From positions 475,234,008-475,298,007 of the forward strand of contig NC_081405.1 in NCBI RefSeq assembly GCF_030272615.1: DNA of 64,000 nt. Reading direction: 5' to 3'. The stretch comes from Cryptomeria japonica. Its lineage: Eukaryota; Streptophyta; Pinopsida; Cupressales; Cupressaceae. Below, in pieces: positions 1 through 11,525 of the stretch (positions are counted from its first letter, which is position 1; every line of letters starts with the position of its first letter). The translations under genes were made by a program, and so were the position numbers. A model generated the notes under the pieces. That model did no database searches. It had not been told where the DNA came from and saw nothing but the letters and a program-made list of their open reading frames with translations.

Positions 1-672
1 TTCAAAATCTTCAGGAAAATGGTTGAAAGAGAAAGTGGATATAAGATGAAATGTCTAAGATTAGATAGAGGGGGAGAGTTCACTTCAAATAAATTTGAGG
101 ACTATTATGAAAGACATGGAATTAGAAGGCAATATTCAGCCCCCAGAATACCACAAAAAAATGGTGTACTAGAAAGGAAAAATAGGACATTCAAGGAGAT
201 GGCTAGAACTATGTTAAATGAATCAAATCTGCCCAATGTATATTGGAAGGAGGCAGTCCATGCAACATGATACACATTAAATAGGCTGCAACTAAGGGTA
301 AATAACAAGATGACCCCATGTGAATTGTGGTATGACAAGAAACCCTCATTAAAATACTTCAAGGTGTTTGGAAGTAAATGTTTCATTAAAATAGATGAAG
401 ATGGTTTGGGCAGATTTGAGTCAAGATGTGATGAAGGTATCTTCTTAGTATACTCAACTCACATCAAGACCTACAAATGTTTTAACAAGAGGCTAAAGAG
501 AGTGGTTGAAAGTGTACATGTGAGAGTGGATGTGGATTTGCATAAAGGTAAACAAAACACAATAAATCATTTTGAAGAACCATATGTAGAAAATGAAGAG
601 AAATCTGAAAATGAAGAAGAAGTTCCTAACAAGGCACTCAATAGGTATGTACAAAAGAAAAACCCTAAATAT
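1..672 (+). pseudogene. Element E pol, integrase region (broken)
   Basis: The frame starting at base 19 reads the C-terminal half of a copia integrase core. DRGGEF holds the second catalytic Asp of the DDE triad, and NGVLERKNRT holds the catalytic Glu. It continues through YTLNR and the typical CELWYDKKPSLKYFKVFGSKC block after an in-frame TGA at 268-270. The downstream acidic linker (EENEEKSENEEE type) leads towards RT but is cut at base 672 by the LTR of element A. Reading continues on the far side at 14899. Catalytically dead because of the stop and the insertion. The first Asp of the triad lies outside the window. Confidence 0.88.
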
Positions 673-1576
673 TGTTGGGATCAAAGAACACTGAGAGGGG
701 GGCGTGAATTAGTGTTCTACCAGAATGTACAGTTTTCAACTTTCTACACCATGCAAGTATGTACTGGTAAACAAATAAGCATATAACAAGATGCAAATAA
801 ATCATCCACATAAATGAACACCATAACACAAAATTTATACGTGGAAAACCTCAATGAGGAAAAACCACGGTGGGATTTGTCACCCATAATATCAGTCACT
901 AGCCATATGAAAATATATTACATAAACATGGGCATGTACTTGCAGGAAGGCATACTGCCTAGAGCATACTGCTCATCACTAAAGAGCCTCACTGGCTACA
1001 AGTTTTCTGCCAAAGTAGATTACTGAAAATGAACTCAAGAATGCGTCTGCTATGCCAAATAGAGTTCTGGTTCTGGTTCTACTCTGTACTAGTTCACCAT
1101 CTTGAACTATTACTGGTATTACTTCTCGTCCAAGAGTGCTTTCCTAGCTATCTATAGATCATTTCATGATACACTGTTCGCATACAAAAATGATCTCCAT
1201 ACATATATTTCGCATCTCATAGTTCTGCTATATGTCTATCTCTATACCATCTCTTCATTTCTTAATTTATCCTAGTAGACTGACTTATATACCTATTACA
1301 TATGATATGCCTTATGTCAGCTTACAATGCATTTACAAAGAATATTCAATGTCGGCCTCAACAATAATTACAAAATGATTTACTAAAATAATTCTTTCTT
1401 GATGTCGGCTTCCTTGAAGTACTGATGTCGGTGCTGGTGTAGCCCTGAATGCTTCCAATGTCAGTATCTGCCTCCTAGTACTGATTTGTGACTTCCATCG
1501 AGTCTTGTTGCCTTATATATGATCTCATTGCCATCAATGAAAACAAAATGAATCCAATGAGTGTCAATTGCCAACA
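673..1576 (-). repeat. Element A 3' LTR
   Basis: About 904 bp. It starts after AATAT and ends CCAACA. Read on the - strand it opens TGTTGGCAATTGACAC, directly after the PPT. It holds TATATAAG near 1283-1292, twin small hairpins at 948-974, a two-tier hairpin at 841-868 (outer arms GTGG/CCAC, inner arms CCTC/GAGG), and the C-tract of the LTR end (G-run on + at 693-702). It matches the other LTR at 13971-14898, with scattered, mostly transition, differences. Confidence 0.88.
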
Positions 1577-1602
1577 ATCTCCCCCTTTGGCATTGATGGC
1601 AA
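1528..1602 (-). promoter_or_regulatory. PPT and flanking inverted repeat of element A
   Basis: The + strand CTCCCCCTTT at 1579-1589 is the complement of the plus-strand primer PPT (AAAGGGGGAG), two to three bases from the LTR end at 1576. The arms 1528-1539 (TTGCCATCAATG) and 1591-1602 (CATTGATGGCAA) are a perfect 12-base inverted repeat, with the PPT and the LTR terminus between them. A second PPT-like tract lies further inside at about 1700-1710, and a weaker one near 1640. Confidence 0.7.
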
Positions 1603-1765
1603 CACTCATGTGAAAAATGGATTCGCTGCTGGTGTGCTTCCCCTGAGCAACACACTTCAACTGATAACATATTCCTTGATATTTTTCACATATGTACATA
1701 CTCCCCCTTTGACAATAATGCCAAAGACCGAGGAAGGAATAAAAAATGAAAGAATACAGTTAGAG

Positions 1766-4704
1766 TCATTCAAGCTTAGTCATCTTTAGAATTTCTAGGT
1801 ATGCCTTTTGCAACAACTGAAGATATGTGTCCCAACCTGATTTGAAAGTGTCTGATACTAATGCAAGTCCATTGAGTAAGTGGGCAAGTGATTCCTTCTC
1901 CTAGGTATCTACTGGTGTGGGCTTGGCTAGCATGTCCATGCATTCTCTCTTGTGAACACCCAAAGAGTCAAGTCTTGGACTCACCAGTCCTCTTAAATTT
2001 CTTGCTCTCCTCAGTATTTAATCTTTTTTTTTCTCAAAATTAAAAACTTGGTTCTCCAAGGACAAAATTTGTCCATCAACAAATGTAGTTAGTGTAGTTA
2101 GTCCATCAAAAGAATTAGCAATAGTAGCCATTTTGTCATATAGTTCTTTCAATCTGTCATTTACATTAGCTGTTAGACTTCCTATATTACAACATACTTG
2201 GTAAATATTGGTGCATTGTTTCAAACAAAACTCAATAGAGATAAGTTTGTCCTATATCTTCTTCCTCCTAGTTTTTATAAGCTAATCAAAAGCTGCTCTT
2301 TTAGCTGCAAAGAAACTATCCAAAGCTTGTCGGTCTGCAATCTATCTCAAGGATTGATAGTTATTTGATATGTGTTTTGTTAAAGCTTTGAGCTTACTAG
2401 AAGGGCTTGCTCCATCCTCTATCTAACAATCAGGCATTATTCTGTGTAATAAAGAGACTGATTGATCAATTAACCCTTTGTCTACAGTTCCTTCCTTTAA
2501 CAATTTTTGAGTGGCCATCATTATTAGTTCTATTGGACTTAACTCAAAAACTAATTTCTTCTCAACCCGAGAAGTGTCAATTGCCAAGACTCTTGCCAGT
2601 GAATTTTTTTTTCATGCTGGTATGGACTCAGTTGATTTAACCTTGTCCATCTCAACCTCTTTTGCACCAATGGCTTCACCACTTGGTGCAGTATCGGTTA
2701 CTGGTGGTGGAGTATTATCCATAGTGTTTCCAGTGTCCTATACACTCTCTTGCTCAAAATTGGTTTGTGCCGGTATAAACTATACACTCTATATGATTGC
2801 CGATTGTGGATGTGTGCCTTTAGTTGCAGCCGGTTGTGATTGTGTCAAAATTGGAGTAGAACTGCCTAGAATACCTTTCCTTTTGATTTGTCAGGAATTG
2901 TAGGGGATGTTGCCTTTGTAAATTCTTCCTGAGATGTGAGAAAGTCTGGGTTTTTCTGAAAGAATTTTGTCCACCCCTTACTTGTCTCATTTACCACCTC
3001 ATTCACTCTACCCATCATAAGACTTATCTGCCAGTTTTTACTACTAAAAATTGTCCTGTTAGTAGTATCTATACATCTTTTCATCTCTTCATTATTTATG
3101 GTGCCACATTGTTCCAAAAGTACAACTTCCTTGATTTCCTTATCCCTCTTGATAGCATCAAGTCTCCTAGCTTCAAGTTTATTGTATAGAGATAAAGGTA
3201 TCTCTTTCAAAATTTCAACTAATTCCTTCTTATAGATATCTATATACAATAAAATGGCTTCCTCTAACTCATTTTGCTCACTCTCTTCAAAAACTTCATA
3301 ATATATTGATATATTCTTTAATATCCCATCTTTTGTCACTTCATCAATAATTTCAGCACAGGTCATTGTTGTCTTACCAGATCCGATATCATCACCCTTC
3401 TGCTTTTTGCTTGTTGTTGCCAGTGTAACTAGTTTCCTATTCTGCATAGGCTTCCTTACCGATGGTGGAGATGCAATAGGCTGAGTTGTCTTTCTGACAA
3501 GTCGCCTCCTTGGTTTTGCCTTTTGTTTCTCTACCGGTGGTTTTACCACATCCTTCCTTTGCACCCTTCTGAAAGATAGAGGCTCATTATCCTCAGGGTT
3601 AGAGTCAGAAGTGATTGTGGAAATGTGAACTTGTGGCTTCTTCACTTCTTCAGTAGAAACCACTGCTGGTTTGACTGCCTATTTAGATTTGGAACCTAGC
3701 TGAGTATCTATCTTGTAAATCATATTCTGCACATATGCAGACATTTTATCAATTTTATTCTCTCTCCTTTTTCTATTGAAATCTGTTTTCACTTCAAGAT
3801 CCTTTTCTCTTGTAACCCCAGAGCTTCTCATCCCTGCCGGTACCAAGACCAGTAATAGCCATTTTGATTTGCATACCTACCGGTATGTCATGAGCCCATT
3901 TCTTCTTTCCTAAACTGGGTAGCTCATTCAGGAAATAAAGCATTAAACAAACAATTAAGTTTCCATATCTGAATATGCCTTTCTTGGTTCCTTTGATCTT
4001 TTTAAGGTTTAAGATTAACTCACTCCTCATCTATTCACATAAGTCATATTTCATATTATTTATTAACATTTGATATGCGGCATGAATGCATGAACTTGCA
4101 ACAGAGTTCAAGTGATTTGATTGAGTTACCTTATATCCTATGATCATGATTGCAAATTTTATGTCTGAGTCAGTTATTGTGCTTATCCTCATTGATCTAT
4201 TATACGGTGTAGAACCAGTGAGTTTCTAAACCTCTGTGTTGGAAATTTTCTTACTAGGTTCTTGTCCAACCCTAGGTAAGCCGGTGACAACTTGAATAGA
4301 TTCCTTTGTGATCATGTAGGGTCTGTCTAACCAAATTAATTCATTATGAACCCTTCTTAGGATGTATCTAATAACTTCATCCTTGAATTCTGGTAAATAT
4401 AGAATACCGGTTAACCCTAGATCCTCAATTTCCTTAAATTCTAGTTTAGTGTTTCTAGTGTCTCCCAGTATCACTGATTGATACATGCTTTTTATGTCTT
4501 TGGTACCCAGATCCTCAAGAGTGCAATGGATGTATTCCCTCACATCTTCAACATACATTACTCCTTCAGGAACCCTAGAAAATGTTCCCGCAAAGTCTTC
4601 TTCACAATTTTGGGAACCTCCTTAAAGATTGGCCTTAACCTATCCTTAACTTTGACGATTGTCAGATTTGCAATAAAAGTGGGAGCGGAAGATCCAGATG
4701 CCAT
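1766..4704 (-). pseudogene. Element A ORF2: conserved unknown protein, about 980 codons, frameshifted
   Basis: The ATG at 4704 begins MASGSSAP; the end is a TGA at 1766-1768 after KMTKLE. Open pieces lie at 4226-4558, 3794-4030, 2866-3663 and 2018-2224, in differing frames, so several indels and stops have accumulated. Visible blocks, N to C: a region with RRVHNELIWLDRP; MRSELILNLKKIKGTKKGIF and GNLIVCLMLYF; a basic Lys/Arg/Pro/Ser-rich linker; a helical, charged region (IIDEVTKDGILKN, TTNRTIF); and a Thr/Ser-rich C-terminus ending GWDTYLQLLQKVYLEILKM. All recur in element B in the same order. It lies 360 bp after gag and about 190 bp before the PPT, a position where some copia elements carry an extra env-like ORF. 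No transmembrane segment or enzyme motif is evident. Function unknown; I do not recognise the family with certainty. Confidence 0.72.
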
Positions 4705-5364
4705 TTCAGAAAATACTTGAGTGAATGTTGGTGGATGATTTGAGTGCTTCAGATAATTTCTTGAAATCCTCTCTCAATACTTTGCTCCCTCTTAGTTTGC
4801 CTTTACTTTTCTCTGGTTGTTTGAATGCTCGGTGAGTGAAAATAAATTCAATTAGCTTCTTTTATCAACGAATAAAATCCTAATTTTTTGTAATTAATGT
4901 TTCACCATCAACCCTATGGATGCTGGTTTCACAATTAAGTGCTGGGGTAACCGTCATCGATGATAAACTCAATTCTCTAGATTTCTTTCTAGATCTCCTT
5001 AGATGTCTTCTAGGGTAATATGCAAAATTTAGCAATGACTTTGCCAACCCTTAAGGATTTTGCCTTAGTTACCGGTGGAATTTCCTGCTCATGGAGGAAT
5101 ACTCTGTTCTACCGGTGGATTTGTCGGCATAGATCCATCTCCACTTTGTTCTTCATATTTTCTAACCCATCTCTTGGTGTGGTCTTGTTGTATTTTATCT
5201 ACCTTCTTCTTTCCTTTCTCATTGTCTTTATCATTATTAACTGGTTGAGTCTTGCTTATGCAATATTTAGCAATATGACCTATTTTGTTGCATGCATAAC
5301 ATGTAACACTGTTCTTTTGAATTGCTTAGATATATCTGATATTATTATTATTTCTTGACCTGCA

Positions 5365-6868
5365 TGATAGTTCTGATACTCAATATAAGTACAGGTCCAA
5401 TAGCCAACAAGATGAGAGGGGGGGGGGGGGTGAATCATACAAACTTAATCATCCATAAAAACATCAGATTCAACCTCGGTAACATATATATCAGTAATAT
5501 AACCAAAAATGTTAAACATGCAAACTCAAAAGCATATAAACATCATAAACCTCATAACACCAGATTTAATGTGGAAACCCAAATAGGGAGAAACCACTAT
5601 GGGATTTCAGACCCACTAAGAAATATACTCTTCTAGAGTATGCTCGGTTAAAATCAAATCCTGTTAAAGATTACAAACACATTTCTAGATGTGACCCGGT
5701 TAAGGGACTTCCCTCAGATCTGTTAGGATCTTCACCTTGTTAGAAGTGACCTTGTTAAAGGATTTCAAACACTCATTCAGAATGTCACCTTGCTAGAGGG
5801 TTTTACAAATAAGACTGTTAAGTCCACTCGGTTAAGAGATTTTCTGTCACTTTCTCAAAATAACAGTAATAAAAATCTATCTGCAACTTCACATCTAAAA
5901 TGCTAAAGCAAATTCCTATTTGTTCAATACAATCTAGACATAGACGTAATCTTGTCCATCTATTGGGCTTCTATACTCTGTTATTCTAATAGGTCTTCAA
6001 GCTTCTGTGCTTGGTAATCACTATGTAGCATCCCTATGCATACATTTGCCTGCATACATTGTTTATCAATAGTTTCCTATTTATAAATAATTAGGTAACC
6101 ACTTAATCTCCTTGATCACATTTCCCATGATCAATCATAGCCATAGGATCTTCAATCTTGTCCAGGTTCAATGCATCTTTCAATCTAAAAATGTTTTACC
6201 CAGCCTTGGAACTTGCATACATTTATTGGAACTTGTTCCAGGGTATTGCGGTTCAATCTGCGCTGTAGATCTTCATGCTGACTTTTGATTGCCTTAGACT
6301 CATTAACAAACTTCATCCATGGCTCACTAATTCCAGCTCATCAGCTTCCTTCATTAAATAATGCATGCAAACATTTAATGCATTCTGTTATAGCTTGGTT
6401 ACAACTCGGTTATAACTCAGTGAATACTAAACTTCACTCGGTAGACATTCTACCTTTATTAATCGATAGCAATAACCTTAGGGTTTACCGACTAGGTTCT
6501 TTGGTTGGTAACATAGTATAGTATTAACCTTTACAATTTACAATATATGTATGATGTTAAAACAATCAAAACATCATGATCTCATCATTGTTTGACTCAG
6601 TAATAGTTGCCCATTGAATACCTTATTCATCATATTCTTTACTGTGTCTTTTACCGACATCTTTAGACTCTTTTAAATCATACTTCTCAAGATATGGCAA
6701 CATCATACTGAATTAGAAAATCAATTTCTTGACATCAATGACAAAATAATAATATCAAGATAGTAAACATCTGAAATCAGTTATATCCATAATCATCAAC
6801 AACCTTCTCAATATCCTTATGAAATGCCAACAATCTTTCATTGTCTGTTATAATGCAATATTGCCACA
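5365..6868 (-). repeat. Element H 3' LTR
   Basis: About 1.5 kb, from TGATAGTTCTGATAC to TTGCCACA; the other copy ends TTGCCAACA, so one base is lost here. Contains the G-run 5416-5429 (the C-tract of the LTR end), a two-tier hairpin at 5571-5597 (outer GTGG/CCAC, inner CCC/GGG) and a run of degenerate 20-25 bp units with the core GGTTAAGGGA or TGTTAGGA (about 5645-5850). Confidence 0.9.
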
Positions 6869-7276
6869 ATCTCCCCCTTTGGCATTGATGGTAAAACCAA
6901 TTGATTTGACCTTAAAAAGATTCGGATTGCTGTGATTCTAAAATGCTGAAATGCTCTCCCCCATACATTAGACTTCTCCTCTTTTCTTCTATCTTCTTTC
7001 CAATCTGTAGTTTTCTTTTAGTCTTCTCCCCCTTTGAAAACAATGCCAAAAAGTAAAGAACTAAAACATAATTTCTTTCTGTATGAAGTGATTTCCTGCT
7101 GTTGTGTATCAACGGAGTCTTGGTCAGAGAATTTTGTCTTTAATTCCTATTCCCTATTTAATGTCCTGTAATAATTCCTGTACACCTTTAGAAAACATCC
7201 TAAAGTGTGTAATGTAGCATCAACTCCTAAAAGATATTCAATAGAGTCATCAGATTGATGCTTTCACTGAACTCGG
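6869..7276 (-). promoter_or_regulatory. Element H 3' untranslated stretch with several polypurine tracts
   Basis: No gene. On the + strand CTCCCCC runs occur at 6871-6880 (main PPT, next to the LTR), near 6955-6962 and at 7026-7036. Read on the - strand they are purine tracts AAAGGGGGAG or close variants. CATCAATG inside the LTR (6733-6740) and CATTGATG (6883-6890) form an 8-base inverted repeat around the main tract. Confidence 0.6.
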
Positions 7277-8761
7277 TCAATGAGTAGAAGATAGGGGTAG
7301 GACCCCTAACTTACTTCTGAGATATTCAAAAGTGTCCCTTGATAGTGGCTTGGTGAAGATATCTGCTATTTGTTCCTTTGTGCTAACATACTCCAACACC
7401 ACTTTCTTCTCTTGAGCTTCTTCTCTAAGATAATGATATTTTATAGAGATGTGCTTTGTCTTAGAGTGCATAACAGGATTTTTTGAAATATTAATGGCAC
7501 TAGTATTGTCACAGAATATAGTTACTAGCTCAGTAACTTTCTCATTTATACCGTCCATTAATTGTTTGATCCATGCAATGTTGGTACAATTCAGTGCTGA
7601 AGCAACGTATTTAGCTTCTACTGTTGACTGTGAAACACATCCTTGTTTCTTGCTAAGCCAACTCACTAGTCTTTCTCCTAAAAAGAAAGCTCCTCCACTT
7701 GTGCTTTTTCTGTCATCAATGTTGCCTGCCCAATCAGCATCAGTATAAACTTTTAAATCAAAATCATTTCCTTTTTGATATACTAAGCCATAATCCTTAG
7801 TGCCTTTCAAGTATCTAAAAATTCTTTTGATTGCTGTCATGTGTGTTTCCTTAGGATCTACAGAGAATCTTGCAACTATACCTACTGCATGTGCTATGTC
7901 TGGTCTGCTGTGAACAACATATTGTAGTTTTCCAATCATGGATTGGTAAAGTGTCTCATCAATAGATGCAGATTCATCATTCTTTGATAATTTACAGTTG
8001 GTAGTTATAGGAGTACTTACTAGTTTTGAATCCTCCATTCCAAATTTCTTCAAGATTTCCTTTATGTACTTGGATTAAGTAATGAAAATCTCATTTTTCA
8101 TTTGAAGTATATGTAAACCTATAAAATACTTTATCTCACCGATTAATGACATCTCAAATTCTTTGCTCATTTCATTTCCAAAGTTCTTGCATAAAGAGTC
8201 ATTTCCATAAAATATAATATTATCAACAAATATGGTTGAGGTCAGTATTCCATTTTCATCCTTCTTCATGTACATATTGCTATTCTCACTTGTCCTTATA
8301 AAACCAATCTTAATCAAATAAGAGTGCAATCTTTCATACCATGCTCTGGGTGCTTGTTTCAGACCATATAAAGCTTTGTTCAATTTACATACCTGATCTT
8401 TATTATTGTCTTCAACAAATCCTTCAGGTTGTTCAATAAAAACTTCTTCTTCTAATATTCCATTCAAAAATGTAGATTTGACATCCATTTGATATACCTT
8501 GAAGTTTTTGAAAGCAACATAGGCCAACAATGCTCTTACTCCTTCAAGTCTAGCAACAGGTGCAAAAGTTTCACCATAATCAATTCCTTCTTCTTGAGCA
8601 TAACCTTTGCAAACTAGTCTTGCTTTGTTTCGAATGACTTCTCCTTTTTCATTTAGCTTGTTTCTAAAAATCCACTTTGTACCAATTACATTCTTGTCCT
8701 TTGGTCTTGGGATTAGTGTCCATGTGTCATTCTTCTTGATTTTATCAATCTCTTCTGTCAT
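7277..8761 (-). pseudogene. Element H pol: reverse transcriptase and RNase H
   Basis: Reads from [19 protein letters not shown] through the copia RT hallmarks [45 protein letters not shown] and [14 protein letters not shown]. It then passes into RNase H with YTDADWAG, STVEAKYVA and FCDNTSAINISKNPVMHSKTKHI, ending LGVLPLSSTH at TGA 7277. In-frame stops occur at 8075-8077 (TAA, probably from CAA) and just upstream at 8771-8773 (TAG where copia normally has Trp). The RT active site reads FVDN instead of the usual Y/FVDD, so the second catalytic Asp is lost. Same frame as the integrase and gag pieces upstream. Dead, but with no indels. Confidence 0.9.
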
Positions 8762-8773
8762 AGCATTTATCTA

Positions 8774-9823
8774 GTCTTCACTGTTAAATGCCTCTTTTAC
8801 TATTCTTGGTTCAAATTTAGATATCAAACATGTGTTCTATCTCAGTTTATTTCTTCTCATCACTGGATGATCCTTAACTCCTATAATTTGACTTGGTGCA
8901 TGATGTCTTCTAACATACTTGGCTAATACAGGCTCGATAGGCTCTATATGATCTTCTTCATCACTCAATAACTGGATATTCTCTTCATTTTCTTCAACAG
9001 TCTTCTTGGTAAGACTTCTCGGTTGAACATAGGCAAATTCATCATAGTCTTCTAGTTCCTTGGAATTTCCTTCATCATTTCTTTCTGCAAATTCATCAAT
9101 TTTCACATTTGCCCTTTCTACTATTTTGTTAGATGATTTGATCAGACATTTAAATGCTTTGCTTCTAGAAGAATAACCTAGAAATGTTCCTTCTTCATTT
9201 TTTTGATCAAACTTGCCATTTCTATCATCTTTGTGAACATAGCATCTACTTCCAAAGATTTTAAAATAACTTACATTAGGTTTCTTATCATACCAGATTT
9301 CATATGGTGTCTTCAAAGTACCTTTCTTCAATTGAACTCGGTTCAAGGTATAAACTATTGTGCTTATTGCTTCTCTCCAAAATGTTTGTGGCACCTTCTT
9401 TTCAATCATCAGTGTTCTAGCACAATCCATAATAGATCTATTTCTTCTCTCAGCTATTCCATTCTACCGTGGAGTTCTCGGTGTAGAAACTTGTCTTTTA
9501 ATACCATGATCATTGTAGAATAAATTGAACTCATCAGATGTGAACTCTCCTCCTCTATCTGATCTAAGACATTTCAGTTGTCTTCCTGTTTCATTTTGAA
9601 CTCTTTCCTTGTACCATTTAAACATTTGAAAAGCTTCTGATTTTTCTTTTAAAAACATTACTGACATCATCCTTGAATAGTCATCCACAAATAATATGAA
9701 ATATTTATCACCATAATAACTTTGAACTTTCATAGGACCACAAAGGTCAGTGTTCACTAGATCTAAAATTCCCTTAGAAGTGTAAGACTTATTTGTGAAG
9801 CTTGATCTTGTCATCTTACCCAT
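8774..9823 (-). pseudogene. Element H pol: integrase
   Basis: Starts at MGKMTRSSFTNKSYTSKGILDL. DLCGPM and FVDDYSRMM mark the copia integrase core (first Asp), CLRSDRGGEFTSDEF gives the second Asp, and NGIAERRNRSIMDCART gives the Glu after a TAG at 9464-9466. The C-terminal part includes YEIWYDKKPNVSYFKIFGSRCYVHKDD and the acidic linker to RT. Stops at 9464-9466 and 8837-8839 fit CAG to TAG changes. In frame with RT downstream and protease upstream. Confidence 0.9.
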
Positions 9824-10495
9824 CTAGCATCCTCAACACATAGCATTCTTAGGTTTTTCAAGACTCGGTAGACCTCTTACTTGGTGCTTCTTGCTTATTT
9901 TGATCAGGTTATCAAAATTTACATGACAAAACCTTTTATGCCATAACCAGGTATCATCTATCTTTTCATACAAACACTTGTTATGAGTTGAGTCAAGGTG
10001 AAATGTGTTACCTTTTGTTTGTGTCCCAGTAGCATCTAACTTTCCATTCTTGTCATGAACTTTGATGATTCCTTTCGGAAATTCTATTCGGTAACCTGTC
10101 TTGTTTAGCTGTGCTACACTCAACAAATTGTATTTCAAACCTTCAACCCAATAAACATCATTGCATCTTGCATTATCAAGAAGTGTTATAGATCCTTTAA
10201 CTTTTATTGGACATGGTGCATCATTACCAAATCTAACATAGCCTCCATCATAATCTTCTAATATAACAAACTTGTGTTTATCTCCTATCGTATGATGTGA
10301 GCATCCACTATCTATGATCCAAGAATCATTAGTGTTTATGTGAGATATTAGGGATTTTTCTTCATACCTTTCTTCATCTGATCCATCTTTGATAGCCACA
10401 TAAACAACTTCCTCTGTATCTGTATCATCTGATTTATCATCATTGGATTCCTCATCAGCTATTAAGCATGTCTTTCTATCTCTTCTTCTAAAGTC
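9824..10495 (-). pseudogene. Element H protease and pre-integrase zinc domain
   Basis: Open from 10399 to 9833. WIIDSGCSHHTIGDK is the aspartic protease active site (DSG). It is followed by the GAG-pre-integrase region with LLSVAQL, HLDSTHNKCLY and LWHKRFCHVNFDNL, the HHCC-type zinc motif. The last Cys pair is broken by TGA at 9833-9835 and TAG at 9824-9826, where Arg and Gln codons are expected. Upstream, after TGA at 10496-10498, an acidic DDKSDDTDTEE linker joins it to Gag without change of frame. Confidence 0.88.
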
Positions 10496-11461
10496 TCAGT
10501 GTCCTCTGTAATGATTATCTTTTTTTCTGTCATCTCGGTAATCTCTCTTTTCAGTGAAATATTTGTCAGGACAGTTAGAAGCCATATGTCCTATCTTATC
10601 ACAATTGAAACATTTCAAAGGTAGTTTTCCTTTATACTTACCTTTGCCTCTTAGTAACCTTTTGGCTAATAGTGCTTCAAACTCTTCTTGCTTTCTGATT
10701 TCCTCATACAGTTTGTGTACTTCTTCCATGTTCTTACAAAATCTTTCACTTGCTCCACTGTGATCTCCTTTAGAGTACTTATACTTTCTTTCATTGTAAT
10801 CATTAGATTCATCAAGATGAAAAGAACTAAATGCAGATTCAACTTTATTTACCGAAGATCCACTGTTATCAAAATTACTTAACTCAAATGTATGTAGCTT
10901 ACCAATAGTAGCATCTAAAGAAACTGGCATATTAGGTACAGACCTCAATTCATTGATTGCAGAGACTCGGATTGCATAAGCTTGTAGAAGGGTTCTCAAC
11001 AACTTACTTGTTATATCCTTGTCTTCAATAGTTCCACCTGCTCCTTTGATTTGATTCACAATCTCCTTTAGTCTTGTACTGTACTGAGTTATGTTCTCAC
11101 CTTCATTCATCCTCATAGATTCAAGTTGTCTTCTTAGACTATCTACTTTTTCTCTTTGAACATGTTCATCTCCTCCATATACTGATATGAGCTTATCCCA
11201 CATAGCCTTTGCATCATTGCAGCCTTCTAGATCATTAAACTTTGAGTCGATCAATGCAGATGTTATTTCAATCATTGCTTGAATATGTTCTTTCTTTGCC
11301 TTTATCTCTTCTATAGTCAATGGATAGGTGCTTGGTGTAACAAAATCATTCTCCAGATAGTATACAACATATTCTCCAAGTCCTGATAGATGCAACTTCA
11401 TCCTTTTTTGCCATGTAGAGAAACTTGACTTGTTCAGCTTCGGTGCATCCCTCTAATACAT
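10496..11461 (-). pseudogene. Element H gag
   Basis: ATG at 11461 lies 64 nt from the PBS and in frame with all of pol. A TAG at 11453-11455, the third codon, precedes the open stretch from 11401. UBN2/Retrotran_gag features: WQKRMKLHLSGLGEY, AMWDKLISVYGGDEHV, LRRQLESMRMNEGENITQY, LRTLLQAYAIRVSAINELRS. One intact zinc knuckle, CFNCDKIGHMASNC (C-x2-C-x4-H-x4-C), lies near residue 270 of the open part. A capsid-type protein that packages element RNA. Loss of function is through nonsense codons only. Confidence 0.9.
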
Positions 11462-11510
11462 CTTTGGATCTTTAACTCAAGTGCCTTTAAACTTTTCTTC
11501 CGAAGTCCAA

Positions 11511-11525
11511 AGCTTTGATACCAAT
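11511..11525 (-). promoter_or_regulatory. Element H primer binding site
   Basis: Read on the - strand, ATTGGTATCAAAGC follows the LTR end directly. TGGTATCA(G/A)AGC is the usual plant site for initiator Met tRNA; one base differs from the common form. Confidence 0.85.

Noticed and set aside
11511-11525. Possible tRNA genes from repeated TGGTATCAGAG sequences
   Set aside because: These are short primer binding sites next to LTRs. No cloverleaf or A/B box surrounds them.
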